A stretch of 64,000 nucleotides of DNA from Solenopsis invicta (Eukaryota; Arthropoda; Insecta; Hymenoptera; Formicidae): the NCBI RefSeq assembly GCF_016802725.1, contig NC_052668.1:1884501-1948500 (forward strand), read 5' to 3'. The notes under the pieces were generated by a model. It was not told the origin of the DNA, ran no database searches, and saw only the letters and a program-made list of their open reading frames with translations. Each line of letters begins with the position of its first letter. Within the stretch, counting starts at the first letter, position 1. The position numbers and the translations under genes were made by a program. This document shows positions 1 to 10,756 of this stretch, piece by piece.

Positions 1-227
1 ATGCTATATAAAGATAAGGAAAACAAAAAAAATTGAAAATAATTTTCCAATTTTTTTCGTTTTCATTATCTTTATATAGGTTCCATTATACATTACTATC
101 TATACTTTAATTGTGGAAAAAGATTTTTAAATTTGTAAATGCAATTAGAAGAACGGCCCAAAAATTAATGTTCGGTCGGTAAAAAAGGATGACTTTAGCA
201 TCTCCTTAATTCTATTATATATGTATA
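1..227. other. AT-rich intronic DNA, no feature seen
   Basis: No coding potential, RNA-like structure or repeat end is visible here. The stretch ends at a TA dinucleotide (226-227) that borders the inverted terminus of the next element. It is probably intron of the minus-strand receptor gene. Confidence 0.5.
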
Positions 228-985
228 CAGCGTGTTCCATTTTAAAAACGGCCCTCGATAATTCTTCAATGAAGCATTTTCAGCAAAAATGTTTCAGACA
301 AAAGTTGTATGATTTCGAGGGGGACATAAGATGATGTCATTAATTTGACTTTAAATAGTTGCTTAAAGATCATGTAAAAGTCACTTTCAATTTTTTAAAT
401 GGAACTGCCTACTTTTTATTGCATATTTTTGTAGCTTATCTCAAGACTTTTCCAAAACATTATAAATAAATGTTTTTTTGTTAAGTATTTTTCGAGTTAC
501 AAGACTTGATGAAAGTTACAGTATTGCCGACATTAACATCACTCAAAGTGTACCACGTGGAGGTTGCCTGGTAGGATTACACCTTTTTTGTGTTCAAAGA
601 TCGGAGGATGATCCAACCAGTCAAGGTAAAATTAGTCAGTGGTCCAGCCGGTGGTACTGTAAATTTCAAGTCGTAACTCGAAAAATACTGCTTATGAAAG
701 TTACAGTATTGTCGACATTAACATCACTCAAAGTGTACCACGTGGAGGTTGCCTGGTAGGATTACACCTTTTTTGTGTTCAAAGATCGGAGGATGATCCA
801 ACCAGTCAAGGTAAAATTAGTCAGTGGTCCAGCCGGTGGTACTGTAAATTTCAAGTCTTGTAACTCGAAAAATACTTAACAAAAAAACATTTATTTATAA
901 TGTTTTGGAAAGAGACAAACTACAAGAATAAGCAATAAAAAGTAGGCAGTTCCATTTAAAAAATTGAAGGTGACCTTTGACGTCA
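228..985. mobile_element. Truncated non-autonomous relative of the 32888-35253 DNA transposon
   Basis: The left end (CAGCGTGTTCCATTTT after a TA) and the next ~250 bases match the left end of the 32.9-kb element, including the 'caaaagttg' and 'ggggacataag' stretches. Bases ~380-510 recur inverted at ~850-985, so the copy was a palindrome. The right arm stops near 985, leaving out the outer 150 bases that the left arm has. No transposase is present. This looks like a MITE-type derivative with its right terminus deleted. Confidence 0.6.
511..878. repeat. Direct duplication of a 185-bp unit inside the MITE
   Basis: The block starting 'gaaagttacagtattg' at 511 restarts at 696 and is nearly identical for about 170 bases, including 'gtaccacgtggaggttgcc' and 'ccagccggtggtactg'. 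The period is 185 bp. A 93-codon open frame (478-759) exists only because the duplication carries no stop in that frame; nothing supports a protein. Confidence 0.75.
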
Positions 986-2038
986 AATTGATGTCAAGTG
1001 ACAATTTTGATGTCAAAATGACAACAAGACGGCAATGTGCTATCTGGGACATTTATTTCTAAATTTTAAAATTTCTAACATTAAATTTTAGTATAAACTG
1101 AATAACCTAATTTAAGATGTTTAGCAGAAGATTATTATTATTATTATGAAGAATCAGCTACATACATTAATGAGTATGATTCTAAACTGAGATATCATTA
1201 TAGATATACACTTCAGTTTGCGAAATCACGTATAACTTTATATTATGAATTGCATGATACGTTTTGAAAAAATGTATTTGAGTGCAAAATTATAATTAAT
1301 GACAGCTGATGAAGATCAAGTAGATCAGAAATATTCCGTTTTATTGTATTGTTACTAATATCAAAATATAATATACTTTTATTACATCTAATAAATTTGC
1401 TTGTTTCGGTTTTTTAATACTTTTAGAATTTATTATTATTATTGTTGAGATCAATCTTTTCAATATCTTATATATTTTCAAAACCTTCACTTTTGCTGAA
1501 TATTGCATATTTTGATGAATAATGAGATCATTCATTACACCTGTTAGAGAAGAATACAAAAAAGAAGCCTTTGATTTATCTGTTTAGAATTCAATAACAA
1601 AGAATGATTCAAAAATATTCAATATGAGAAAAAATGCCAATTTAGGTTTTATCAAATTATCATTAATAGTATCGAGAATTATTTTGCAAGTGAAGATATT
1701 CATGTCTATCTTTTTTGCATTTTTTTTAACTTATCAATAATATTAATACATCGATCTGTTATTTGTTTGTTATTTAGTCATCTAACAACATAAAATTTCA
1801 AAGATAACAATCTTGATTCTGAATAGAAAGTATAATCTACTCTGCGAGAAGAAAGATTTTTAAATTTACATATATAATTCTTAAAAACTCAATAATTTCC
1901 ACTCAATTGTTCTACAATTTATTTTAAAACTATTCATAACAATATTTAAAGTTATTCATAACATGGAGTCCACATGAACTTATAGACATCAAAATAGAAT
2001 CATTTGGATTATTGTCGGAATGAAGAAAAAACTAACAA
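986..2038. other. AT-rich intronic DNA with a lone MITE-end motif
   Basis: No gene is visible. Around 1030-1050 the string 'tgctatctggga' matches the right terminus of the CCCAGATAGCA element at 20727-21111, so a decayed fragment of that family may end here. The rest is AT-rich with simple 'attatt' runs. Confidence 0.4.
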
Positions 2039-3014
2039 AGGAAAGATCAAGCGACTCACCCTAGAATTTTGACCCCAATTTTTTTAATTATTGTAAAGAT
2101 GAAAAAAAAAGTTTACGTTTCCCGGCATTTGATCGAATAGGCCTTAGTTTCGAAGTAATAAATTTGTGAAAATTAGCTTTACCGCGGCGTACCATATGAG
2201 CCTTTCCGGTATCTGCTTTCTCAACCAGTGCAGTTGGCTTCGTGTGTTAGGTGCTTGCTTCACAATCCTAAAATCCAGGTTCGCTCCCGGAGGTGAGCAA
2301 TTATTGTTTTTTTTTCTTCAATAAGTGTGTTTATTTTGATGATATTGATATAGTATGCAAATTTCTAAAACAGAAAATTTAATTTAATATCACATTCTAA
2401 ACATTAATTTAAATTTAATTTGAAGGGAATTTTAATTCAAGTAATAATATTTAAAATAATAAATAAATAATAATAATAATTTATAAGTTATTTGAAATGG
2501 ATAATATATAAAGGCAACGTATTTAAATTTTCAAATTGTTTAAATTTTAAATTTAATTAGAAATAATATTAACAGTATTTTAAATTTTTGGTTTTTAAAA
2601 TAATTAATTGTAGAAGAAGAATAAACAAACATAAAAAGAACATGATATAATAAACATGTGATATTAAATTAATTTCCTGTTTTAGAAATTTGCATACTAT
2701 ATCAATATCATCAAAATAAACATAAATAAAACACTTATTAAAAAAATAAAATTATTGCTCACCTCCGGAAGCAAACCCAGATTTTACGATTGTGAAGTAA
2801 GCATTTAACGCACGGAGCCAACTACACTGGTTGAGAGAATAGTTACTGGGAAGACTTATATTGAACGCTGTGGTATAGCCAATTTTCACAAATTTATTAC
2901 TTCAAAACTAAGACCTATTCGATCAACCGCCGGGAGACGTAAACTTCTTTTTCATCTCTAAAATAATTATAAAAATTGGGATCAAAATCCTAAGGTGAGT
3001 CACCTGATCTTCCC
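2039..3014. repeat. Palindromic (fold-back) element with tRNA-like arms
   Basis: Bases 2039-~2400 recur inverted at ~2650-3014: 'gatcaagcgactcaccc' faces 'gagtcacctgatcttcc', and 'gcaaatttctaaaacag' faces 'ctgttttagaaatttgc'. The two ~360-bp arms surround a ~250-bp AT-rich spacer and have diverged moderately. Each arm carries a tRNA-like segment with box A- and box B-like motifs. No coding sequence is present. It may be a fold-back MITE or two SINEs in head-to-head arrangement. Confidence 0.75.
2221..2298 (+). repeat. tRNA-like segment (SINE head)
   Basis: The segment has a box A-like 'cagtgcagttgg' and a box B-like 'ggttcgctccc' about 45 bases later, spaced as in a tRNA, followed by a T run. 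The inverted copy at 2756-2840 has the same layout. The stems do not form a clean cloverleaf, so a SINE head or tRNA relic is more likely than a working tRNA gene. Confidence 0.4.
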
Positions 3015-3119
3015 CTTGTAAATTTTTAATCAATTTAAAAATTATATTAAGCCCATCTATGGGAACTTGTAGTATTTGTTTTCAATTTAAAGCTTTCAGT
3101 TCACTCTTAAACATATTCC

Positions 3120-3930
3120 AATCAGCACATAATATTTTTTAAATGTTTTTTTAAATATTTATTTAATATTAATTATTCATTGTACAATTCATTATAACAA
3201 TAATATTTATTAAACATTTATTAAATATTTGTTTAACATTAATTAAATATTTAAAATAATGATTTAGGAAAAATATTTATTTAATATTTATTTAACGTTT
3301 ATTTAACATTTATACAGGGTGTCACAAAATATTCATTTATGCTCTCGTGGGTTGATAGAGCAAGTAAAACTAAAAAGAAAAGTTTTTTACCATTTTTTAA
3401 AATTCGCAATAGTTAGAGATAAAAATTAATATAATCGGCAAAAGAGCATATACTTTTTGTACTCACTGCACACGGGAACCGCACGTTCGTTGCCAAACTA
3501 GAGAAGGGAGAAGCAGCTGTCTTACCCACCTTACCGCGCCGCCTGCCGCGGCAGCCAATGGTTTGGCGACCGACGGGCGGTGAGTAGGAAAAGTATGTGC
3601 TCATTTGCCAACTATATTTTTATTTTGGTAACTATTGCAAATTTTGAAAAATAATAAGACTTTTCTTCTCAGTTTTACTTGCTCTATCAACCCACAAAAG
3701 CATAAGTGAATATTTTGTGACACCCTGTATAAATGTTAAATAAACGTTAAATATATATTAAATAAATATTTTCTCTAAATCATTATTTTAAATATTTAAT
3801 TAATGTTAAATAAATATTTAATAAATGTTTTGTGACACCCTGTATTTCGTTAAATACTTATTTAAAATAATGATTTGGGAAAGTATTTATCTAAGATTTA
3901 TTTAATATTTATTTCACATTAATTTTTCAT
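3120..3930. repeat. AT-rich repeat field with a large palindrome around a MITE
   Basis: Variants of 'aaatatttatttaacatt' fill this region. About 3200-3314 recurs inverted at ~3730-3826, so the palindrome extends beyond the MITE that sits at its centre (3315-3727). A further 'gtgacaccctgta' terminus occurs at 3832-3844. The same AT-rich repeats resume at 7046 after the LINE, showing that the LINE inserted into this field. Confidence 0.65.
3315..3727. mobile_element. MITE with CAGGGTGTCACAAAATATTC ends and TA target duplication
   Basis: Both ends carry CAGGGTGTCACAAAATATTC (inverted on the right), flanked by TA at 3313-3314 and 3728-3729. The inner part is also inverted: 'gggttgatagagcaagtaaaac' on the left faces its complement on the right. 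The centre (about 3466-3590) is GC-rich, unlike its flanks. No transposase is present. The ends and TA duplication fit a Tc1/mariner-mobilised MITE. Confidence 0.85.
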
Positions 3931-4148
3931 TTGGGTTAGAGTTTTAACCCCAGCGAGAAACTGAGTCAGAGCAGACGAGAGAGGGAGCAAACAAACTTGC
4001 TTGAAAGCTTTGAAATGGTAACCCCATCATCAAGCTTTGAATACTATGGGTTAATAACCCGTATGTCCGAGATCTAGTTTATTACTGGTTTAGTTTATTA
4101 CTAACTTCTACGAATTGCCGGACTGTCCATGCGTTAACAACTTTTGCT

Positions 4149-5400
4149 ATGAAAACTCGGACTAGATTCCGATGCTGGAATGTGCGTACGATGTTGGAAG
4201 AGTCTCGTTTAGCCTAAATTATTAAAGAAATGACATCTTACAAGTTGGAATTACTCGGCCTTAGCGAAACCAGATGGAATGGCTCAGGAGAACTCCACGC
4301 CGCAACCGGAGAGATGCTTGTCTACTCAGGTAGACCGGAAAACAAGAACCACGAACAAGGGGTTGGAATTCTGTTTTCAAAAAAAGCAAAGAAGAGCTTC
4401 TTAGATTGAAAACCGGTATCGCCTAGGCTGATCACAGTGAGATTTGCAACACGCGCAAGACCTATCACTTTTATACAATGCTATGCTCCAACGGAAATGG
4501 CCACGTCGGAAGAAAAAGAGGAGTTTTACTCCTCCCTCATTGCGACATTGAGCGCCGTGAAGAAATCCAATATTATAATCCTGATGAAAGACCTAAATAC
4601 TAAAGTCGGCAATAACAATGACGGTTATAAATAAGTGATGGAAAAACATGGTCTAGGTGCAACGAATAACAACGAAGAGCTCCTCGTCGAAACCTGTTCA
4701 AATCACAGTTTGGTTATAGGTGAAACTACCTTCTCCCATAAATCCATACATAAAGCAACCTGGGTTTCACTGGATAAACGTACCTTTAACCAGATTGATC
4801 ATATTGCTATTAGTAAGACATGGCGAGGATCGTTATTGGATGTACGTACCAAACGTGGCGCGGACATAGCTAGTGATCATCACCTACTTATTGGGATATT
4901 CAGACTGAAACTTGCGGCTAAGCACAAAACAAGCGCCGACAATAGGAGATTCAAATACAACCTACATTGGCTTGCCAACCTATCAGATCCTAGAAAGCTT
5001 CAACACTACACTCGAGGAAAAGCTAGTAAAAGAGACGAAGATGGCTTAACCTCCTCAACATTGTGGGAGAAAATAACAAACATCTTTCACAAAACCAGCA
5101 GCGTTATTCTTGGCAAACTACAAAAAGGAAGAAAATTCTAGATCTCTGAGAACACTTGACAACTAATTGAAGAACGAAAAAAACTTAAAGCCAGAATCAA
5201 TCAAGCCCATGCGGACATTGAATGTAACTGGTTACTTGCAACTTATGCCCGGGTAAATAAAGATATTAAGCGTGAAGCGCGTTATGACAAACGGAAAGGA
5301 GTTAACAAACTGGAAAAGAGGGCCCAAGCAGCTGCTCAGACAAAAAACACCAGGAAACTGTATAGAATCATCAAATGCCTAGCTAACAAAAACTTTGCTT
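4149..5400 (+). pseudogene. LINE endonuclease domain, broken
   Basis: Reading from the ATG at 4149, one frame can be followed to 5400 through in-frame stops near 4215, 4407, 4632, 5139 and 5157. Endonuclease motifs are visible: 'WNVRTML' at the start, 'LGLSETRWNG', 'IQCYAPTEMA', 'LMKDLNTKVG' (a changed GDFN-type box), 'NQIDHIAI' and 'GADIASDHHLL' (the SDH box). The enzyme would nick target DNA for target-primed reverse transcription. After 5160 the frame turns lysine- and arginine-rich, as in the linker before the RT domain. The stops rule out function. Confidence 0.8.
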
Positions 5401-5639
5401 AAACCTAACCCGTTAAAGACAAAAACGTTGAACTGGCTTGCTCCACCGAGGAGCAACTCCGTGTATGGACGGATTATTTCAAAAATACCCTCAGTTCTCA
5501 ACCCAATCAGAGTGCCGACGCACTAGCTCTCATTAATGATCGGGATGCCCAGGCGCAGCAGGCTCAACCCAGAATCAGCTCACAGCTGCCATCGCTGGTG
5601 GAAATAAGCAAGACGATAAAGGACCTTAAAAACAACAAG

Positions 5640-7042
5640 GCTATTAAAATGTAACATTGCTACTATCTCCAACATCCTCAAACCAATAATTGAAGATTTG
5701 GGAAACGGAAAAAATTCCTGATGAGTAGAAGGAGGGCGTCATTAGTTACCAAAAAAAAAGAGATTGGTCATGCTGTCACAACTGGAGGAGTATCACTCTA
5801 TTAAACTCAATCAATAAAATCATAGCCCACTTAGTTTTGTCTAGAATCTCCCCGGCTCTTGAGCCCTCATTACACCAAGAACAAACTGGATTCTGGCCAC
5901 TACGCTCATGCGTAGACCAAATAAGCACCCTCCGTATCATTATAGAACAATCCAACAAGGCGCTCCCCCCTATACCTCATATTTGTCGACTTCAAGAAGG
6001 CCTTTGATAACCTTGAACATATAGCTATATGGAATACTTTGCAAGACAAAGGAGTACCATCAAAAATTATAAACATCATAAAAGAGTTATACCATGAGGC
6101 TCACTGCGGAGTTTTCGATCAAGAAAAAAGTGGTGATAAAATATCAATCCATATCGGCGTGAAACAGGGCTGTATCCTTTCCCCCCTAATCTTCAACTTA
6201 GTGCTGGACGCTGTGCTGAAGAAGGTAACAAAAAAAGGCGAGGAATAAATTGGCGCTTCCATGACCAACTAGAAGATCTTGATTATGCTGATGATATCTG
6301 CCTCTTAGCCCACTTTCATAAGGGCATACAAAACAAGCTCAACGACATTGCCAAAAAAGCTGTCAAGGTGGGCTTAAGCATTAATGCAAAGAAAACAAAG
6401 GCGATGCTGATAGGTATCTCAAATAGAGCCGCCTTCCGAGTGAATAACGAGCCTATTGAAAAGGTAAAAGAATTTTGCTATCTCAGCAGTACAGTGACAA
6501 AAGACAAGGGCTCTCTGACTGATGTCGGAAGGATTTAAAAGGCCTCAGCTGTTTTCAGCATGTTGCATTGCGTATGGAGGTCTTCCCACTATACCAACGC
6601 AACTAAGCTCAGGCTCTTCAATACCAATGTAAAATCGGTACTATTATATGATTGCGAAACATGAAGAACGTCCAAAGAAATAACAAACTGTCTGCAGGTA
6701 TTTCTCAATCACTGTTTACGCAGAATCTTGCGTATATTCTGGCCTAAAACAGTCACAAACGTGAACCTACTCAAGCTAGCCAACCAAGTAGAGGTGGATC
6801 TGGAGATCAGGCGTTGTAAGTGGCGTTGGATTGGCCACATCTTGAGACGACCTGTAAATAATATAAATAAGATGGCTCTGGATTGGAACCCTCAAGAAAG
6901 TCGACCAAGGGGCATCATGGAAAAAATCGATTATGGCGCAGGTGGTAAAGAGTGGAAAAACCTGGCCGAAGATCAAAAAACTAGCAGACAACAAAGTGCG
7001 CTGGAGGCGTTCGTAGAGGCCTTATGCTCTACAAGGGAGTAA
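5640..7042 (+). pseudogene. LINE reverse transcriptase and C-terminal tail, broken
   Basis: Reverse transcriptase motifs appear in order across several frames: 'LNSINKIIAHLVLSRI', 'EQTGFWPLRSCVDQI', 'FVDFKKAFDNLEH', 'GVKQGCILSPLIFNLVLD' and YADD at 6284-6295, then 'KEFCYLSSTVTKDKGS'. The C-terminal segment (6728-7042) has 'RRCKWRWIGHILRRP' and ends 'EALCSTRE', a tail typical of this LINE group. Frames change near 5640-6000, 6240 and 6540-6730, and stops are frequent. The relic cannot encode an active enzyme. It adjoins the endonuclease relic upstream. Confidence 0.8.
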
Positions 7043-7045
7043 CAG

Positions 7046-7510
7046 GACTTATATATAATTTTTTATTTGAAAAAACATTTTTTAAAAACATTAATTTAAC
7101 ATTTATTCACCCTTAATTTAATATTTATTTTACATTAACTTTCATTTAAAAAAACATTTTTTTAAAACATTAATTTAACATTTATTCAATATTAATTTAA
7201 TATTTACTTTACACTAATTTTTCATTTAAAACAATAATTCAAAAACATTAATTTAACATTTATTGAACATTAATTTAATATTAATTTAATATTTACTTTT
7301 TTTAAATAAACGTTTTTTAAACGTTTATTTAATATTGTTTAAGTATTTATTTTTCATGAATTATTTAATTGAAAAAATGATTTTAATAAATTTTTAAATG
7401 TTCATTTAATATTTATTTAATATTTATTTAACATTACTTTTTTACTTATTTTTTATCTCTATAAATTTATATTTATTTATTATTTATTTAACGTTTAAAC
7501 TATTTATTTT
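7046..7510. repeat. AT-rich repeat field, right part
   Basis: The 'aacatttatt...aatttaatatt' motifs seen before the LINE resume here and fade near 7510. No gene is visible. Confidence 0.6.
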
Positions 7511-8059
7511 TCTTTTATTATTGTGTAAGGTAATTACGCTGTGTATTAGCATTAACTATTTAATTTACTGAACACCTATTATGTTATCTGTCAAATGTCA
7601 TACATGGCTATGACAATGTAGAATAACATTCATTCATTGAAGTGTATTGGCTGATGACGGACGTTTCATTATACTTGTATTCTGATTTCATATTAAAGTC
7701 TAATAATTATTCATTAACTTAGTGATTCATTAACTAAATGGTTATTTATCACCGCCTCTTACAACCATTTTCAGAAGTGCGATAAAGGTTGCCTTCCCAT
7801 TTAATTTCGTAAGAAATCAGGCTTTTTTCTTTGAAACAATTTTCCTGTCCTTCATCAGTTGAATATTGCTCCTTGATGACCGTCTTAGTTACCGATACAT
7901 ATTTGACGTTTAAATCGACATTTTGAACGGATCTTTTCGGGATCACGTGTAAGTGATTAACGGTACGTTTTGTGTAAAAGTGACGTAAAACCCGGTCTGA
8001 ATTCGCGTGTGTTGTGAGTGGTGCTTTCACGTTTCGGAGTTCAAGCAGTGTCATTGACG
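7511..8059. other. No recognised feature
   Basis: Moderately AT-rich sequence. A 101-codon minus-strand open frame (8054-7749) has no recognisable domain or splice context, and is judged to be chance or part of an unidentified repeat. Confidence 0.4.
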
Positions 8060-8400
8060 TTTTTTAAGCGGTCGACATCAGTGGTCGTCTGTAAACATCA
8101 TATATCAACGGTGATCGTCTGTGATCGACGGTGATCATATGTGAACGTCTTATATCAGCAGTGATCATTTGTGATCGTCGGTGATCATCTGTAATCGTTG
8201 TATATCGGTGATCGTCTATGAACGTGTAGTGTCAGCGGTCGACAACGGTGATCTTCTGTGAACGTTAGTGATCATGTAGTGTCAGCGGTTGACGGTGATC
8301 TTCTGTGAACGTCGGTGATCGTATGTGAACGTTTAGTGTCAGAGGTGAACAAGCGTTGTCATCTGTGATCGTTTACATTATCGGAGTTCGTGCGTTTGAC
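8060..8400 (+). repeat. Degenerate repeats of 'gtgatcgtctgtgaacg'
   Basis: Short units built from 'ggtgatc', 'tctgtgaacgt' and 'agtgtcagcggt' recur at irregular spacing. A longer unit containing 'agtgtcagcgg', 'ggtgatcttctgtgaacg' and 'gtgatcatg/gtatgtgaacg' occurs roughly three times between 8220 and 8345. No coding or RNA function is visible. It may be a decayed minisatellite in the 5' part of an unidentified element. Confidence 0.6.
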
Positions 8401-9480
8401 GTCGGTGATCGTGCAGTCTCTGTGGCGTTCGTGCGGAGTGTCGTAACTAAAATATCGGGGACCTTACGTAGTAGAAAAATATTTAAATAAAAATAAATAT
8501 ATAATAATGGATATACCAGATTTTAATATTACGGCTAAACCATACAATTCAATTTTTTCACCTGATAGAATGAAACCGTGGATTAAGCCTGCAATATTCT
8601 AAAAGATCTTTAAAAATTTTTTTTAAGAATATTCAAAAGAAATAAGAAATTATATTTAAAATTTGAATATTCTTTAAGAAATAAAAATAACTTTAATCTT
8701 ATGCGTTCTTTCTTTAGTTAAAGTTTAATCATATATGATGTATTAAATTGTTTAGAGTTTGTTTTAAATTTAAATTGTTTAACTTTGAAGTATTAATTAA
8801 ACATTTGAGTCGAATAAATTTGTTTAATGTAAAAAAAGACATGAATCCATTAATTTTAACATTTTCAAAAAATTTTTTTATTGCAAAAGTTTTTAAAATG
8901 TTTTTTTTAAATATTGTTTTGCTCATTTATGCTTCGATTCGAAGAAAAACGTTTCTTTAACGTTCAATAAACGTTATTTTCTGGAAATGTTTAAAAAACG
9001 TTTTTATATTAAAAAAACATTTTTTTAATGTTAAAATAAACATTTTTTTAATGAAAAAAAGGCATTTTAACCCATTATTTTTAACATTTTTATAAATGTT
9101 TTTAAAAATATTTTCTAAATGTTTTTAAAAACTTTTTTAAAATATTGTGTGTTGATTGGGATGTAAAAAATTTTTGCAGTTGAATGGTAAGTAAGGAAAA
9201 GAAGCTGAATCAAAATATCTTACAGATTTTGTTTTATGTTTTACTCCAGGAGCCAACTGCAATATCAATTTGTTGAGATTATGAGCTCTTGTTTTAATTT
9301 TCATTAAAATAAGTGACAAAGTATTCATTCACAATAATATCTTCCAACAAAATATCATGAAAATAAGGTGCCAAACCATAAACAGTCATATATGCAATTT
9401 TAAATTAGCTGAATTGTAAATGAGTTGTTATGGAGTTGTCAAGAAATGTTTTGAAACATTTTTACGAGCAGCCGCGCATT
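8401..9480. other. AT-rich DNA without a recognised gene
   Basis: A 32-codon frame from an ATG near 8506 is too short to call. From 8600 to 9150 the sequence is dominated by 'aaaaacattttttt' runs on both strands. No element ends were identified. Confidence 0.4.
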
Positions 9481-9489
9481 TAGATACAC

Positions 9490-9800
9490 CCAATCCATAT
9501 AGAAATTGACATCCAATGGATGTCTATCATCCTTCCATAGATGCATGAAGCTTTATCTCCATGGTGAAAATCAGATAGACATTCATTAGAAGTTCATGAA
9601 ATCTCCACACTCCATTCGATTTTCCATCATGGAAGTCCGGTAGATCTCCATTAGATATCTTCCATTATGGAAATAAAATCCCATAGAGATATGGAGGTTT
9701 AATGGACGTCTTTCTGATTTTCACTTTGGAAATAAAAGTCCATGAATTCGTGGTGGTAGAATGGATGTCTAATGGACGTCTGTCTGCTTTTCACACAGGA
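9490..9800. repeat. Diverged repeats around 'atggatgtct' / 'ccatagatg'
   Basis: Variants of 'atggatgtctaatggacgtctgtc' and 'tccatagagatatggaggtt' recur in both orientations: 'ccaatggatgtctatc' near 9516, 'taatggacgtctttctg' near 9700 and 'atggatgtctaatggacgtc' near 9760. The copies are too degenerate for a clean period. No coding sequence is present. Confidence 0.4.
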
Positions 9801-10048
9801 TATCATAAGATATCCTACGTATCCTACATATTAATATCTTACGTATCCTGCTCCGTAATTTTTGCGACTTGGCAACACTGGCGTTGCTAGGTAAAATCTA
9901 ACCTTACCATTAAAAAGTTTGACAGTTTGAAATATGTTTTTTTTATTAGAAACGTTTTGTCATACAGAGGCTACTTGTATTGTTCACAATGACTTAAAAA
10001 TTGTGTCTCAGCGAAAAAATCGAATTAACACGAAAATACTTTCGTGCG

Positions 10049-10580
10049 ATGATTTTTTACGACTTTTGACGTGGATTATCGAGACAAGAGTGCATCGGTC
10101 AACTTGCTATCACTTTTAGCAATAAAGGACACAAGGCCACTATTTGTCGCTGGTTTAATGAATTCAATCGTGGTCGTAGTTTGCTCACCAACGAACCTCG
10201 CGAAGGTTGTCCAAAATCAGCTGCTGTGCCAGAAAACATTGATGCTGTGCGTGAACTGATAATGCAAGATCAACATGTGACATACCGTAAGATTTAGGCA
10301 TCCTTGGGTGTTAGTATGAATTGCATACAAACGATATTGCATGAACATTTGGTCGTAAAAAAAATTTGTTCACATTGGATCCCGCATAATTTGACAATTG
10401 CTAAAAAAAAGGATCGTGTGAATTGGTGCAAAAAAATACTGAAGAAATTTGATCGAGGTGCGTCAAATGCCGTATATAATCTCTACACAGGTGACGAGTC
10501 ATGGAGGGATTTTGCGGCGGACAGTCGAACCGTGCGGACGTATTGCGATTGTTCTCTCGCTGAAATTGTGAATAGCGGTA
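10049..10580 (+). pseudogene. Mariner transposase N-terminal half, broken
   Basis: One frame from the ATG at 10049 reads as the DNA-binding half of a mariner transposase: 'RGLSRQECIGQLAITF', 'ATICRWFNEFNRGRSLL', 'NIDAVRELIMQDQHVTYRK', 'LGVSMNCIQTILHEHL', then 'NLYTGDESW' (first catalytic Asp) ending at 10503. Stops occur near 10067 and 10297. After GDESW the frame jumps to 'DSRTVRT', which resembles a more C-terminal mariner block, suggesting an internal deletion. The second and third catalytic residues are missing. It belongs to a different mariner lineage from the intact copy that follows. Confidence 0.8.
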
Positions 10581-10583
10581 CGA

Positions 10584-10756
10584 CACCCCTAGTAGCACAG
10601 TACATTGGCTTTACATTGGTTAACATTGGCGAAACATTGGTTATGCTGGGAGTACATTGGCCAATATTTCTCAATGAAGAGCCAATATTGGTCATAGAAT
10701 TAATTGCACATGTATTTGTAATATTGCTTGCCAATTAATATACAATATTGCACTTA
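10584..10756. repeat. Left part of a 'cattgg' satellite, interrupted by mariner
   Basis: 'acattgg' and 'caatattg' motifs recur ('gtacattggccaatat', 'tgccaattaatatacaatattgcactta'). The last bases before the mariner match the units that resume after it at 12081. This places the mariner inside the array. Confidence 0.65.

Larger units (their letters stand above)
3940..7045 (+). mobile_element. Decayed RTE-like non-LTR retrotransposon
   Basis: One plus-strand element with an apurinic-type endonuclease followed by reverse transcriptase and a short C-terminal tail. Motif order, the YADD box and the C-terminal 'ALCSTRE' ending resemble RTE-type LINEs of insects; the clade call is an inference. It interrupts an AT-rich repeat field seen on both sides. 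Numerous stops and frameshifts show it is dead. No clear poly(A) tail or target duplication was found. Confidence 0.75.

Noticed and set aside
478..759. 93-codon open frame
   Set aside because: Lies wholly in the duplicated part of a non-autonomous transposon, without any domain.
7749..8054. 101-codon minus-strand frame
   Set aside because: No recognisable domain, no splice context and unusual composition; left uncalled.
8506..8604. 32-codon frame starting MDIPDFNITAKPYN as a first exon
   Set aside because: Too short, and no donor site or downstream continuation was found.
10304..10738. 144-codon open frame as a gene
   Set aside because: Its first half is a mariner fragment and its second half runs into 'cattgg' satellite.
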